A stretch of 64,000 nucleotides of DNA from Chondrosia reniformis (taxonomy: Eukaryota > Porifera > Demospongiae > Chondrillida > Chondrillidae). Under the pieces are notes generated by a model, which saw nothing but the letters and a program-made list of their open reading frames with translations, did not search any database and was not told the DNA's origin. The position numbers and the translations under genes were made by a program. This document shows, one piece after another, positions 47,151 through 60,100 of this stretch; position 1 is the stretch's first letter; each line of letters begins with the position of its first letter. The stretch spans positions 4,495,401 through 4,559,400 of the forward strand of contig OX359198.1 in the NCBI GenBank assembly GCA_947172415.1, in the 5' to 3' direction.

Positions 47151-48070
47151 CTTGGCCTTTTATGTCCTTGTGTACAAGTTACAAAATGGTCTCTAACCCT
47201 GTTGATTATGCGAATGCATGCAACCAACCGTCGGTATTCTTAGCTCCCTCACAAGGCAAATCAAATCTGCTGTGGTTATTAGCTGCGACCCCTTTAAGAC
47301 TGGAACCTTTGTTGAAATATGGCATGCAGATGCATCATCTTCAGTCTATACTAAGGTGTGAAAAGGTAATTGGTAGGTCATGTGTTCTACCTTGCAATTG
47401 GATGATCTGTATCAACTACTTCTCTCTATGCAGTAGTTGAGAATTTCAAAGCCTGCAACAGTGTGACTAAAGTCTTGTACTGTTTAAAATACTGATTATC
47501 CTATGGGTCACTTGGATCTCTTTAAATTTGTAACTTGCACTGCATGTGTAGCTAGTACCTGATTGTAATTTTAATATTATGTAGTCACTTGGACCTCATA
47601 AATTTGTAACTGTAGTACTTGATTGTAATTTTAATATTTTATATATTTGCCAGTAACTTTCACTACTAGTTTATTTAAATTTGTAAGTTGTACTGTGTAG
47701 TACTTGATTGTAATTTCAATATTTTATATATTTGCCAGTAACTTTCACTGTGTAGTGTACTTGAGTGTAATTAGCCAGCAAATAACTTTACTACACTTAG
47801 ATATTCACTATGAGCAATTTCGTTATGAGATTCTACTGTACATGTATGTACACATGGAAAACGTACACACATGGATAAGAATAAAGCCTTGTTGAACATC
47901 AGTAACATAAATTTACTAATTCTGGACGTTTCAACCTGGAGGTCTTCATCAGTAATACAGGAATGGGAATATCAAGTAGGAAAATAGTAAATTCATGTTG
48001 CTGACGCTCAACAAGGCTTTATTCTCATAATGATCGCAACAAACACTCATAATTCCTACACATGGAAAAG
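47150..48070. mobile_element. R3 element (inverted) plus flanking repeat block
   Basis: 47150-47620 is R3 in the direction opposite to 35220-35640. From 47740 (actttcactgtgtagtgtac) to 48065 the sequence matches 61438-61770, including gttgaacatcagtaacataa, gacgtttcaacctggaggtc and ggaatatcaagtagga. Shared order at both places suggests a composite element or segmental duplication. Confidence 0.7.
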
Positions 48071-48084
48071 TAATTTTAAAAATA

Positions 48085-48315
48085 TGAACAAAAAAACCTA
48101 AGAAGAGAAGACAGAGCTTAAATTACCAAAGTTTTAATACGGTCGATTAAACGAATTTCTTTTGCATCATATATATAAGGACAATTCTTAACGGAAACGT
48201 ACACAAATACGCTTTATCTAACCTTCGCTACAACTCGTTTATTCCGTAGCTCCTTCTCGTAGGAGAGTGTCGACTTGTCATGGCCACTCTCAAAAGGGAT
48301 GATCTTCTTTAGCAA
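48085..48315. mobile_element. Repeat family R1, 5' fragment
   Basis: Matches the first 250 bp of the long R1 copy: gaagacagagcttaaattac, ctaaccttcgctacaactcg, cttctcgtaggagagtgtcg, gatgatcttctttagcaacg. The distal part is missing. Confidence 0.75.
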
Positions 48316-48511
48316 CGCGTACGATGGCACTCTTTAACAATATATAAGCTGTGGTGTGTATACAAGTCAGACATTAATGCAAGAAATCAAAGAACCGACA
48401 GTTAGCTATTATATTCAGAATAAATTGAACTCTTGGACATATTATATATACAGTAGCATAATACAATAAATTTAAGTAACAGTTAACAAGTGGTGTTATA
48501 TATGATCATAT

Positions 48512-51500
48512 TTATTTGGTGCTGTTGATTGATAAGAATAAAGCACACCCCATGAAGTGATCCAGTTCTTCCAGTACAGACTCTACAGTGGGTATCTTTG
48601 GCTTCATTTGAAATCCCTCAGGTGGTGCGCAACTGCTCCATGGCCATGAAAACACTTCCTCCACACTGGCATTAAATTGAGATTTGGTTAACTGAGCAAA
48701 ATCTATTAGCCATTGTGGATTATCCAACTGGGAACAATGTATAGGAAAAAGATGATGGAATGCTAAATACATACTGTATACAGTGTATAAGGTCTTTACA
48801 AAATGATAAATATAATTGAAGCTATATACGTAGCTATAGATCTTGGGACTAAACAACAACATTAACATACATCTGGAAAGCAATGCAAGCATCATAATTG
48901 TGTGACTATATATAAATCCATGCACATAATATATACACACAATGTGTGTATGTTTATAACTATTAGTTAAGTAAGTCATTTGGATCTATAATCTAACTAG
49001 AAATATTAAAAATTTTCTAAGACTAAAGATATACAAATTGTGTATGTATTACATTATAGTTCTTATTGAAATTGGATATCTATATATTAGATTAGATAAT
49101 TATAAGTATATTGTAACTTGCACTGTATATACATTGTAAGTTGTTTGATTAACCAACAAAGTGAAAAATTGAGACATGAGTCGAGTGATGATGTAATGTA
49201 AAAAAAGGCAGTGAATCATATTACATCATCACTCAAATTTTCTATTTAAAGGGCTTGTAATCCCCTCTTCCTCATTCTGCTGATGAAGACCGAGTCGAAA
49301 CATTCAATTTTGTTTTAAATGCAATTGTTGCTGAGTCTTCAGACTTATTATGAATACAAAAACCCCTTATCATTTCATCAACCGCTCCGAGCAAACCTAA
49401 ATTATATGTAGCTACCTTATATAAACCCAAAATTAGCAAGTGATTGTAAGATTTGCCATAGCAAATTTACAATGCTAATATTAATAAAATTTTTAACCGT
49501 ATTTTCTCTATTGTAAAGTGAGACAATTGACACAGGTCTCACTATTAACATCTACAGTCCTACCTCAATTATCCGGATATGCCAGAGGTAAAAGTAATGA
49601 AGATCGGTCAGTACGACAAACTCGACAAGGCCCTTTATTTATGGTTCAAGCAGAAACGAGACAAACACATGGACATCAATGGCGATCTCCTGATGGAACA
49701 GGCAGAGATTTTCTTCAGGAAGCTGTACCCTGACGAAACGTCTAGCCTCAGTTACGGCCATGGATTCTTGTGGAGATTCTGCCAGCGCCATTAGATCAGG
49801 AGCGTCACTAAGCACGGAGAGAAGCTTTCAGCAAACAAATCATCTGCTGATGACTTTGTGTCTGAGTTTCCTAAGCTCATTGAGGGCTACATTCTTGATC
49901 AGATCTTCAACTGCGATGAGACTGGCCTGAACTTCCATGCAAAAAATGCCAGGGAAGACTCTAATCAGCAGTTTTGAAGGCAGGGCTGAAGGGCAGAAAG
50001 AAAGTAAAGACAGGGTCACCATCCATGCCTGTGCTAATGTCACTGGTTCCATCAAACTGCCTCTGTTTCTAATTGAAAAGTCTAAGCGACCCAGATGCTT
50101 CAGAAACATTAATTAACATGAGCAACATCAATGTAACCTACATGAGCCAGAGAAATGCCTGGGTTGACTCTCAACTGTTTCTAGACTGGTTCCAGAACGT
50201 ATTCATACCTCATGTTCAGAGTCAGCTGAGAGCCCTGAAGATGGAGCCCAAGGCCATTCTCCTATTGGACAATTGTCCAGCCCATCCAGATGCAAGCATG
50301 CTTGTATCTCCTGACAAGAAAATCACAGCATTATTTCTCCCACCGAACATGACAAGTCTAATCCAACCCATGGATCAAGGCACTTTGGAGATGCTCAAAC
50401 GTCGGTACAAAAATCACTTGTCCGTGACCTGTTGCTCTCAGAGGAGGATAATGTCAGCAAATATTTATAGAAGGTGAATATGCTGACTGTTGTTGAGAAA
50501 GTAGGGTCTGCATGGGATGGTATTCCAGCAATTAGCATTCGTCGTTCCTGGAAGAAATTGATACCAATGGAGGAAGAGAGTGACAGTCTTCTGGTTGAGA
50601 GCAATGACACTGAAGATACCAGTGACTTTGCTGAAGAACTGACCTCACTTGGCCATGCCATCACTCCTGCTGAGGTTGAGGCTTGGGAGAAGGAAGATGG
50701 AGCTGGCTATGACCAACTAGACGAAGACAGCATCCTAGAGCTGGTGCAAGGTCAAGGAGAATCAGCCACGCAGTATGAATCTGACAAGGACGAGGATGAC
50801 ATCAGTGATGAAGAAGACATTTCAAAAACTGTCCTGTGTCTCACAGTGAAGCATTGGATGCCTCACAGAAATGCATCACCTGGTTACATCATCAACCTGA
50901 GTCTAGTTCCTGTAATCTGGCCACTCTCATCTCACTTAGGGATATTGCTACATCTAAACGTATCTCAGGGCTCAAGCAAGCCAAGATATCATCCTTTTTC
51001 AGTTGAACATTCTGTATGGTCTTCTATGAACTTTTATGCATTTGATTGGTTTTCCTGTATTTGTATTTGATTTGTATTTTTGTTGTTATATGCAAGTATT
51101 GTTACATACACACTGTTAGCACACTGTGTTGCCATCATTTTTATTATCCAGACAATTTGGGTTTTACAGACACAAGAGAAAGTGCGTCTGCCCAACATGC
51201 ACTGTCTGGATAATCGAGGTAGGACTGTACATGTATATATCTATATATATGTATACCACATGTACATTGATGGGAAGGTTTGTCATATATAACATATATA
51301 CTGGATGTAATCACTACATGTACGTATATACAGTATATACTTGCATTGGTATACATTTTCATATGACTATATATCTATATTTATGTACATCAAATACACG
51401 TATTGCATACTGTATATATATCGGGAATTGAATGTGTGTGTCAAAAGAATGCGAATTGCGAGTTTTGACTGTATGCGCAATCTTTTGACATGTATTGATT

Positions 51501-54500
51501 TGACATCTCAGTAATTTCGTATACACATCCCGTTCACCTCAGTTTTATCTCGCATTCTTTTAACCACAATGTTTACTTAAACCCATAGTTCACAATCTTT
51601 TACTGTCGCATTCATATCCCAATATACGGTATTGTCCAAAAGTGACTGATGTATTAAAAACTAACAATTATAGCTTTTTTACTCTTCATTTCCAATATAT
51701 TTCTCTGATACTTAGTGTCTGGTTTCAGCACTTTAAGGGTGTCTTGACATTCATCACTGTTAACTAGAGTGAGCAGATAAGGTCGACCTTCATAGTTGTA
51801 CTGGTATACAGTCTTCTTTCTCCTAGTGACATAAACAACTGCGGCATCTTTATGTCTTAGCACTAGTTCTAGTTCTCCATTCTCTCTATAGTATTATGTA
51901 TCAAATAAAGCTAAACCAATTGAATCTTACATGTATGTTAACTTAAGATTCTATTCTTAACCTCTACTAACCTTTCAAAAAGACTATCAGTAATCATTTT
52001 TCCAATTTCTTGATACCTATGTACAACAGCTATGTCTTTTTGGGTAGAGAAGTTGCATATTATCCGTATGTCTAAAGATCTATATAATATGACCACCAAT
52101 AAATGTGCATATACGTATAACATATATGTACATAAGCATTGACATGACTAACCCTTCCAAGATAATATTATCAAGAGTGCAATCCCTCCTTTTCTTGGCT
52201 GTAACTTTAACCAACTCATATGTTTTCCCTTCCTTTCTACATATGACATTGATTATAGGATATTCAGTGTCCACAGGGTTTTGATCCTTCAGAATAACCA
52301 CTTGAATCATAAGAATTGTTTCACTTCCAAGTATTTCCAGGTGTCGCAAGCTTATAGTTTCAGCACTAATCCTGGATGGTTGAGAAGATACATATACATA
52401 TATACGTTTGCCAACCTACAAAATTAGCAATTGCAACTGTACATGTATTAAACTTACAATGAATCAAAAGTGTGACGATATGGAGACACAAGGCCAAAGT
52501 TAGCAAGTGTCACTTTACCTCCTCCACACTCAATCTCAGAAAAGGGGACCACCAAATTTCTTCCAGGATTAGGTAGATCCCAAAGCACTTTACCAAACCT
52601 TTGTAATATAAGCCCAATTATGTACATGTGGGTAGCTATATTATATTAAATACAATAAAAGTTGGTTAATCAGAAAAAAGGAGAATCCTTATATATCTTT
52701 TGATGTTTTGAACCAGAGGTTCTTCTTCAGTGATTGAAGAAGATTCCCGGGGTCAAAATATCTGACGATCAAGAGAGACAACTAAAAGTCTAAAGATGAT
52801 CCTTTCAAAAGATAAGTTCGACATAATTAGAAAAATCCTTACTCAATAGTATTGGGGAGAATCCACATTAACTAGCTGTCCCATTTATACTGATAATGGT
52901 TTATAAGAGTTTGCTTTTTTGACAAACGTGACACCTGCGACTTTGAAATGCCAAACCTCGTTGCTATTGATGCTTGAGTTTGACCAGGCAACTCCAACTA
53001 GTACTCCTACACTAATTTAACCTTTTCAACTAATTGATATGCTTTGCAATATATATATATATTAGCTTGACTTTTAGCTACATACTCAGTGGGATTGTAA
53101 CAGTACGAGTTTCCACTGGCACTAGTCAGTTAAAATGTGTGGTATAGACCAGTTAAAATCACTTTGTACCAAAATATACGTACATTCTAACTAGACTTCC
53201 CGTTAAGGTAAGTTTCTATGTAAAAAAATAGTTTCTGTTGATATCTACCCTTTTTAACCAGATTCCTTATAACTAAGTATCAATTAACCAGCTTCTTCTG
53301 TAATATATATTATATGTATATTACAGGATTGAGGTGCTTATTTTATGGGCATGCAATTAAGATCTAAGACAAGCTCAAATTCATATATACCTTAACACCA
53401 TGGCACTAGTTGATTATATTATTTTCTATAAAAACTAATACTTTCTACAATAATTCTAGTAGACTTGTTGAATGTCTCTAGATGCTCAAAAAGTCAACGG
53501 ATGAACCATCTAAGAGATAAGTTTGACATAGTTAGAAAGATTCTTTATTTTATCAATTAATTCTAGTACTTAGAAATATACATAAAGTATACATTTAATC
53601 ATGAATGTCCATCGAGTCAGGGCAATTTTTAAAAGGCATATCCATACAAAAAGGGAGCAGTTGTCATTTGAAAAAAGAATAAGGAAATTTTGGAAAAGAC
53701 CTTAAATTAGCTGTTTAACTATACCTATAGTTAATGTTATAGTGCACTGAATTTCTTTTGACAGTTCTAAAAGCATACATATGAGCCAAGGATTCACAGA
53801 AGATCAAGGTAAAGAAAAAGACAAAGACTCCCAACATCACTGATGATGGGTGGAATTCCCAGAAATGGCTGTCTGACCCAGTGGAGAAGAAGATGAAAGA
53901 AGGGAAAAGAAGGAAGAAAAGACTCCTGTATCTTCATCCAAAGCTCTTTTCAGGTTTAGTTCCCCTACAGGCTCTTTTACAGAATAGGCATAGCATGTAG
54001 GAAAATGGTGTCTTAGAGTTTTCATATACACTTCTAAATATTGACTGTTTCCAATAAAAAATACATTGAAAAGACGCCTAGGATGGCCATGCATGTTTGC
54101 TATAGACCATCTGTAAGAGAAAGTGTACTATATACCATGCTCCTTGACATATATATACCCACAGTATAACAGAATTTAAGAGTTAAAATCCAATGATGAT
54201 ATATCTTTTTCCCATTTTTGTGGAGTTAATATATAGAACAGTTTGTGGTTAACGTTGTTCCGAAAGTGGAATATATGTATATTGGTATCTAAACATTATA
54301 TACGTATATTGGCATTCAAATCAATGCTAACCTTCCTTCTATCTTTAAGCTTGCAGGGGACTCCGCACTTAAGTAGGTAAGCAACACTTTCCCTAAATGA
54401 TCCTTCAACAAATCGGTACACCTAAAATGTATTGCATCTTCTTTGGAGAACCCCAGCTACATAATTATTGTACACACACAATGATGTTATCCTAGATATC

Positions 54501-56323
54501 CATATGCATTTGAATATCCTAAAAGCCAAAGTCTGTGTAAAGGCTAAGACAAAAATATGAAGAATAAGAGATCGATATAGGAGTCATTATGTCAAACCAG
54601 CGAAGCAATCATATACAGCTAAAACTTTCATTCTGACTAGGAGTTTTGCCATCTGGGATGACTGACAATGGGAAGTGATTACCACATGCATGAATTCTCA
54701 TCCAATTAAGAGATATATATGACTTTTTATAGGACTTCCGTATGAATACATACAATGTATATATATATATACGTATATATACACGTTTTGATTAAAGTAT
54801 AAAAATATATAGATATATATACCCTCACTTCTTGAGTCTGCAAAACATAATGATTAGATCCCCAGCTCTGACTAATTGATGGTTTGAATTTGGAATATGG
54901 AACCATTTCAACTAGCTGTCTGTCTTTCAATTTGGTCAGGAAGTAAGCTGTCTTTTCCATTTCAGGTGATGTAATGCCTGCAATCTAGCCACAAACACAC
55001 AATAGCATAATATGCATGAACACTAACATTTATGTACGTATATGTACACATTTTACCTTTGAGATGAATATTTTGACCTCCTTCATCCCCTCAATAATAT
55101 TTTCTTCAAATTTAGATGAAATGCTAATTTTTTTCTGCATAAACATTACACACAGTATATTATACTGTGTCTAATGTTTATGAGTGAGGGGTAATGCAAT
55201 TGATTTTAAGAACATTTGGTTTAAAAATTACTCACTCTCTTTGTATCCACTTTTATTGTACAGTTGGTAAACTGTTCAAGATTCTGTATATTTTTTCCCT
55301 TTTTCCCAAACACGAATCCCAATGGTATAGATCCTGGTATGTCAACACTCTATATACAATTATATTATTTCCACCTTTATTTAGAGCATTACATTCAAGA
55401 GATTGAGGAAGCCACACACTTTATTACCAAATACTCCATTTTTCACAATTTAAGATGTATATATGCCATTTAATTAGTGTAATATTATTAACCCTGATTT
55501 TTTCTCTACCAATGTACAGAAGTGTGTCTATCTCATCTCCTACCCTAATAGACAAATCACCAATTGTTTTTATATATCTTATGTACTTACACCAAATCGG
55601 TCACTTAGTTCTTAAATAACATGATGTAAATTTATCTATACTTCCCCCCTCATTCCAATTCAAACTATCCAATTACTAGTTACTTTATAAGGATGGAGTA
55701 GTGGGTCTTTACCGATATCAGTTTGTATAATCATTATACATTTATTTTATACGTCGACATATTTATAATACGAATTCATACGCAACTATTACAACACTTA
55801 ATTTATACGTCAAAACGTCGTTTTTGCAAATGGCGGCGTTCAAGTTAACGACATTTTTCCATCGTTATTTATAAAGTTCAGGACACTTAAGCGTCCTCAA
55901 TCGTTAAGATTATGAATATTTATATTAAATCTCAAAGAAGTGGCAAAATAGTTCGAGTTAATTCGTGGGGGGGGGGGGGGGGGGGGGGGGGGCAGCAGCC
56001 CCACGAGTTTTAAACTCGAAATACATGTATATAACTGAAGAAGATCCCCAGGGTCGAAACGTTTGACCAAGAAACGAATCCAAACTGCGTTTCTTACGCT
56101 CAAAAGTCGAAGGATGTACCATCCCAAAGATAAGTTCGACGCAGTTAGATGGAATCCTTATTCTATTAATTTTCCTTACCTGTTATAAATAACTATCCTA
56201 TCCAAAGTAAATTCACATTCACATTTCCTATAAATAACTATAAACCTCGAGCATGTACGTAAGCATCTACATTAGTATGTAAATCGTACTCACACTACCA
56301 AGTCCCGGTTGGCAGTAAGCCAT
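48512..56323 (-). CDS. KHx-4: KH-family gene with disrupted first KH exon
   Basis: Exons 5' to 3': 56294-56323 (MAYCQPGLGS), a KH1 start at about 56165-56180 kept for only a few codons, 55236-55349 (KH2 first half, IPLGFVFGKKGKNIQNLEQF, canonical GKKG loop), 55057-55134, 54829-54984 (AYFLTKLKDRQLVEMVP), 54332-54456 (ends LKIEGR), 52458-52598 (FGKVLWDLPNPGRNLVVP), 52153-52371 (ISLRHLEILGSETILMIQVV), 51972-52079 (LDIRIICNFSTQKDIAVVHR), 51666-51885 (LRHKDAAVVYVTRRKKTVYQ, EGRPYLLT) and 48512-48727 (LDNPQWLIDFAQL, PPEGFQMKPKIPTVES, stop). Phases join and no stops occur from KH2 onward. An F1 foldback and an R2 copy with a G run separate KH1's first codons from the rest, so KH1 is lost and any product must skip it. 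The last intron holds a Tigger transposon. Very close to KHx-2. Confidence 0.75.
49265..49365. mobile_element. Foldback family F1, fragment
   Basis: gctgatgaagaccgagtcga followed by aacattcaattttg and gagtcttcagactta: a diverged arm of F1 next to the Tigger element. Confidence 0.5.
49555..51227 (+). mobile_element. pogo/Tigger DNA transposon, TIRs intact, transposase broken
   Basis: TIRs of 23 bp (cagtcctacctcaattatcc at the left; inverted caggtaggactg-type end at 51205-51227) match with two differences and are flanked by TA on both sides. The plus strand encodes a Tigger/jerky-type transposase: the end of the CENP-B-like DNA-binding domain (YDKLDKALYLWFKQKRDKH, YGHGFLWRFCQRH), then NCDETGLNFH (about 49910), LLLDNCPAHP (about 50270) and PPNMTSLIQPMDQGTLEMLK (about 50345), which carry the three catalytic acidic residues of the DDE_1 fold, and an acidic tail (50474-51070). 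Breaks: TAG at 49792-49794, a frame change around 49970-50070 and another near 50420. The first DNA-binding half is absent. It lies in the last KHx-4 intron. Confidence 0.9.
52685..52855. mobile_element. Foldback family F1, compact copy
   Basis: gatgttttgaaccagaggtt cttcttcagtgattgaagaa then gattcccggggtcaaaatat and the arm end gataagttcgacataattag. It lies in the KHx-4 intron next to exon 52458-52598. Confidence 0.7.
53837..54110 (-). CDS. Candidate exon of unknown gene inside a KHx-4 intron
   Basis: Preceded by a good acceptor (tctcttacag), the minus strand stays open for 91 codons: WSIANMHGHPRRLFNVFFIG, EVYMKTLRHHFPTCYAYSV, then a Ser-rich tail to a stop. Composition looks coding. HGHPRR..NVFF is faintly like the HGHSRKKNVF zinc-site region of M14 cytosolic carboxypeptidases, but other family motifs are not visible, so I do not assign it. 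It is not part of the KHx pattern. Confidence 0.35.
55735..56010. mobile_element. Repeat family R2, inverted copy
   Basis: Inverted relative to 34365-34660, including tgcaaatggcggcgttcaag, ttcaggacacttaagcgtcc and the palindromic end gttcgagttaattcgtgggg ... ccccacgagttttaaactcg. The G-rich loop of the palindrome is expanded here. Confidence 0.7.
55967..55992. repeat. 26-nt G homopolymer
   Basis: A run of 26 G, where the R2 copy at 34.4 kb has only short G and C blocks (tggggctaccgcccccg). It may reflect slippage in the array or an artefact of sequencing or assembly. Confidence 0.9.
56028..56165. mobile_element. Foldback family F1, inserted in the KHx-4 KH1 exon
   Basis: ctgaagaagatccccagggt, cgaaacgtttgacc, aaaagtcgaaggatgtacca, gataagttcgacgcagttag. 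The sequence abutting it on the right (ttttccttacctgttat) is the start of the KH1 exon and its acceptor, by comparison with KHx-2 (tttttcttacctgttgt). Confidence 0.75.
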
Positions 56324-56535
56324 TATGTCGATATAACCGTTTGATCACGCTACCACTGTACTGTATATTCGTAGAGCCTAGGTCAGAGCAAATTTAAGGA
56401 TATAGATCTTTACAGTCACAATGGCGTGGAGTGCACAGTTTAGAATAACAGTGGGCATATTCGATCCCTCCCACCAGTTGCGGTGCATGTTTGGAATGCG
56501 ATATATAGTTATTCTTCTGCCATTTGCATATTTGC
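56324..56535. promoter_or_regulatory. Duplicated upstream region of KHx-4 (promoter candidate)
   Basis: Shares ordered blocks with the region upstream of KHx-2: gatcacgctaccact, aatttaaggatat, tggcgtggagtgca, attcgatccctcccacca, ttattcttctgccatttgc. No TATA box or initiator could be singled out. Confidence 0.45.
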
Positions 56536-57156
56536 AGAAATTATAAAGTTTTATCTATAATCTCGGATATGTGGCATGCAAGATTTAATGATGTTTTATT
56601 ATAAGCTTGGTGCCTTCTACTATGTATGTTTGACTTGATCATGACATATATAGCTATTTATGTGCTGTTATATATCTTATTGCTTATAATTATGTACAAT
56701 CATATGTACATGTGTTGGTGCTACATTGGACCAGTATCGGTCCTAATGCCCTTGGGCATGGTGCACCTTAATTGAATATACGTGTGTTTAGTGCTATATA
56801 TATATATATATATATATTATACTTTTCCAATATACATAATACGAATTGCTATTGGTTATTATAGAAACAGCTGGGTATATATACAGCTATATATTCATTG
56901 GGCCCTAATTAGTATAGGCATATAAAACCATATAGGAAAACCTTTACTATATAATATGTACACTATAATGAACAATGCCATGCAAGTATTATATTTAAAA
57001 TTTTATATAATATATATAAGAAGTTAAGATGCTATGCATGTACAACAATTAATTTACATTTTCCTTAATGTTTATCCAAAATACAAATTTCGGATCCATT
57101 GTCTATCATGATACCATTGAAAGACTTAAACCTTAAAGTAGCCTTCAGTATTATAC

Positions 57157-60100
57157 CTATTGAGAAGACACACTCAAAGCACAGTTCATGAAATGATCCA
57201 GTTCTTCCAGAACAGACTCTACAGTGGGTATCTTTGGCTTCATTTGAAATCCCTCAGGTGGTCTACAACTGTTTCTTTCAAACAAGTTTTCAACACTTGC
57301 TTCAGTATCCTTCATATAAGCAAAATCTAAAAGCCACTGTGGATTCTGCAACTATTTACAAAAAATATATAAAGCTGCATTCAACAAAATCTGTAAATGT
57401 ATATGTGCATGTTTATACAGATTAAAATGAATTTTGAATCCTTGATTAATTACTTATAAGGGTTACCTGAATAAATACTGCATTAATTGTGCATGTCACT
57501 TTATTTACAACATTAATGCATTAACGTATATCACACATTGCATATGCTTAGCAACCTTAACCATTATAAAATTGGCATGTATAATTTATTCACTATTATA
57601 TCCAAAATTTATAATTAAAATTTCAAAAGACTGAACATGTACTTACATATGAATTCAAACAGAGACTAAAAGTTTTATGCAGCACTTACTGACATGTAAG
57701 AGTTCTGTTTCAGCCTTAAAGTGATTTTTTCCTTCCGATTATCTGGATTAACCTGCATAAGTTGATCCAGTAAGTCAACCTCACTACCCTCTTCTGAGTC
57801 AATCAGAGTGATGAAGTACGGCCTTCCATCAAAATTGTGCTGGTAGACAACTCTATGTCTTCTGCTCACATACATAACAGCAAATTTGTCATGTCGAAGG
57901 GGCATCCTTAATTCACCATTTTTACTACAAATATAATATGAATTTTATACCTTGCATGCATGAGTATTGCATTTACTTATAGAAAAATTAATATTATAAC
58001 TATTCTGTATACTGTGATTAATTAAATATATATTACCTGATCATCAGCAACATGCACTTACTGATTAACTAAATCACTTCCATCTATATTAATTTTTATT
58101 AATTCGGCACAATTTTTTGACATCACCAACTGTCACACTTTTTCTCTATATATATTTAAAACTGGCTTGTATATGTCCACCTCGTTACATTGCTGATGCT
58201 TGGGGTCGATACATCTTGCTGATGCTCAAGTAATAATAATCTCATAATTAATATATTTATATGTTATACATTTTTATATGTATATATTTGTGATGATTAT
58301 ATGGTTAGGTATATGTGCATATATACTGTATGTATACCTTTCTTCTATCAAATCCACTAGTACTCTTGCAGAATCTTTATTTTTGCTAAAGTCTTCTGGA
58401 TAGTCCAGTGAAGAATAGAATAAGGCTATTCTCATATCAAGAATCCTATATATTCAAATGCAACATGCATGTATATATACGTATTTACAATATATATATA
58501 TATATAACTAACCCTTCAAATCTGATGCAATCAATAACAGCCTTGCGTCCTAACTTTGCACTAACATCCACCAATTGATACCTGTTTCCTAACCTTTCAC
58601 AGGTCAAAGTTGCAACAGGGTAAGCACCATCTTTAATTGGCATATCCAATAATAAGATCTGAATTGTCAATAAAGTTCCTCTACCAAGCTCAATGCCTTG
58701 AAATTGCTTCAAATCAATCACCTTTTTGTACACATCCGTCAAGAAGGTATGCTTGATGTTATCAGCCAATTCACATTTTCTACTAGAATATTCTTTTTTA
58801 GCTGTTGCTGCAGCTGTAGATCCGTAGCCAGATAGCCTCTTTAGAGATACAGCATTTCCAACCCTCAGTTCCATAATAGTCAAATGAGTACTATGGTAAG
58901 CTTCTTCCACATTTTCATGTGCCAGCCTTAAATGCCAAAGAATCCAACCAAATCTATATATTACATATATATACATGGACAGTATCACCAGAACATGTAC
59001 ATCTGACCTATATATATGTGCATGCAAGTCATGTCAGCAAATAACTGTTAAAACAAATAAATGTTAAAATAAGTCACATTTGTAAATGCACAGGGCCAGA
59101 GTTTGACAGGCAACTATAACAGTACATACGTATATACATGCAATCTATCATATTTGAGTGTTGCATGTACATATAATATCTTCTCTTTTCTTTTCTTTCT
59201 TCTCTGCTCTGTTTACCTTCTTCTATGTGATTTTCTTTACTTTGTTTTGTTTATATATTTGTTTGCTGACTCATGTACCTATGTCCACATATTATGCCAG
59301 TATACTCTGATTTATATACCTTTCACCCCAGAACAAAAATATTGGTAACACTTTACTCTCTTTGTATGCTGGCTGGGTAGTGTGGTCTGGTATATAGCAT
59401 CGTTGAAGGCTCATTTTCAGTCAGCTGAGCTGTGCACCTAGGTAAACAGCCTGGTAGCCTTGCAAGTTGCGATGGCTAATACGTGCCAAAGTGCAGCCCT
59501 CAGCACCGTAACCATAACTGGTTGGTATCTTTTATTTGTTTTTGTATGCCTTGGACTCATTAATAATATATGGTTTCCTATATTTAACCACTTCAAACAA
59601 GCAAATATCTAGTCTATGATAAGATCATTTGACATTGCTTACCTCACTTCAAACTTAAATTCTGCGTTATCTGTCTTTTGGAGATCATCACATTTAAAAG
59701 CAGACGTTAGGGCATCCTTTAAGCTAGCTTTAATATGCTCTACATAATCCTTGCATTTTGTAATATGAGAGCCAAATTTCTGAAGACTCTGGGTTTAAAT
59801 GAATATGAAATGGTAGGGAAGTTTTATTTTACATTTAAACTTGAGTTTGTAGAGCATCATCAATAAATTTTGCATGCCGATTTATACATGTATACTGATA
59901 TATACATATCATTGTGTACATCAGAGATGTGCATTTATATACATTACTTACTAGTTCTGCAGTTTCAATCTCAAAGCGATAGCTCTTTGAAATTTGGTGC
60001 TGTCCTTTTCCTCCATTTTTTACAAATGGTATTAGCTGTATTGCCTGCCTATCATGTAACTGTGTCAATAATGAGACAGTTTTAACCCAACTTGGTGCTC

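Noticed and set aside
50395-50664. Minus-strand frame within the Tigger element
   Set aside because: It is antisense to the transposase acidic tail.
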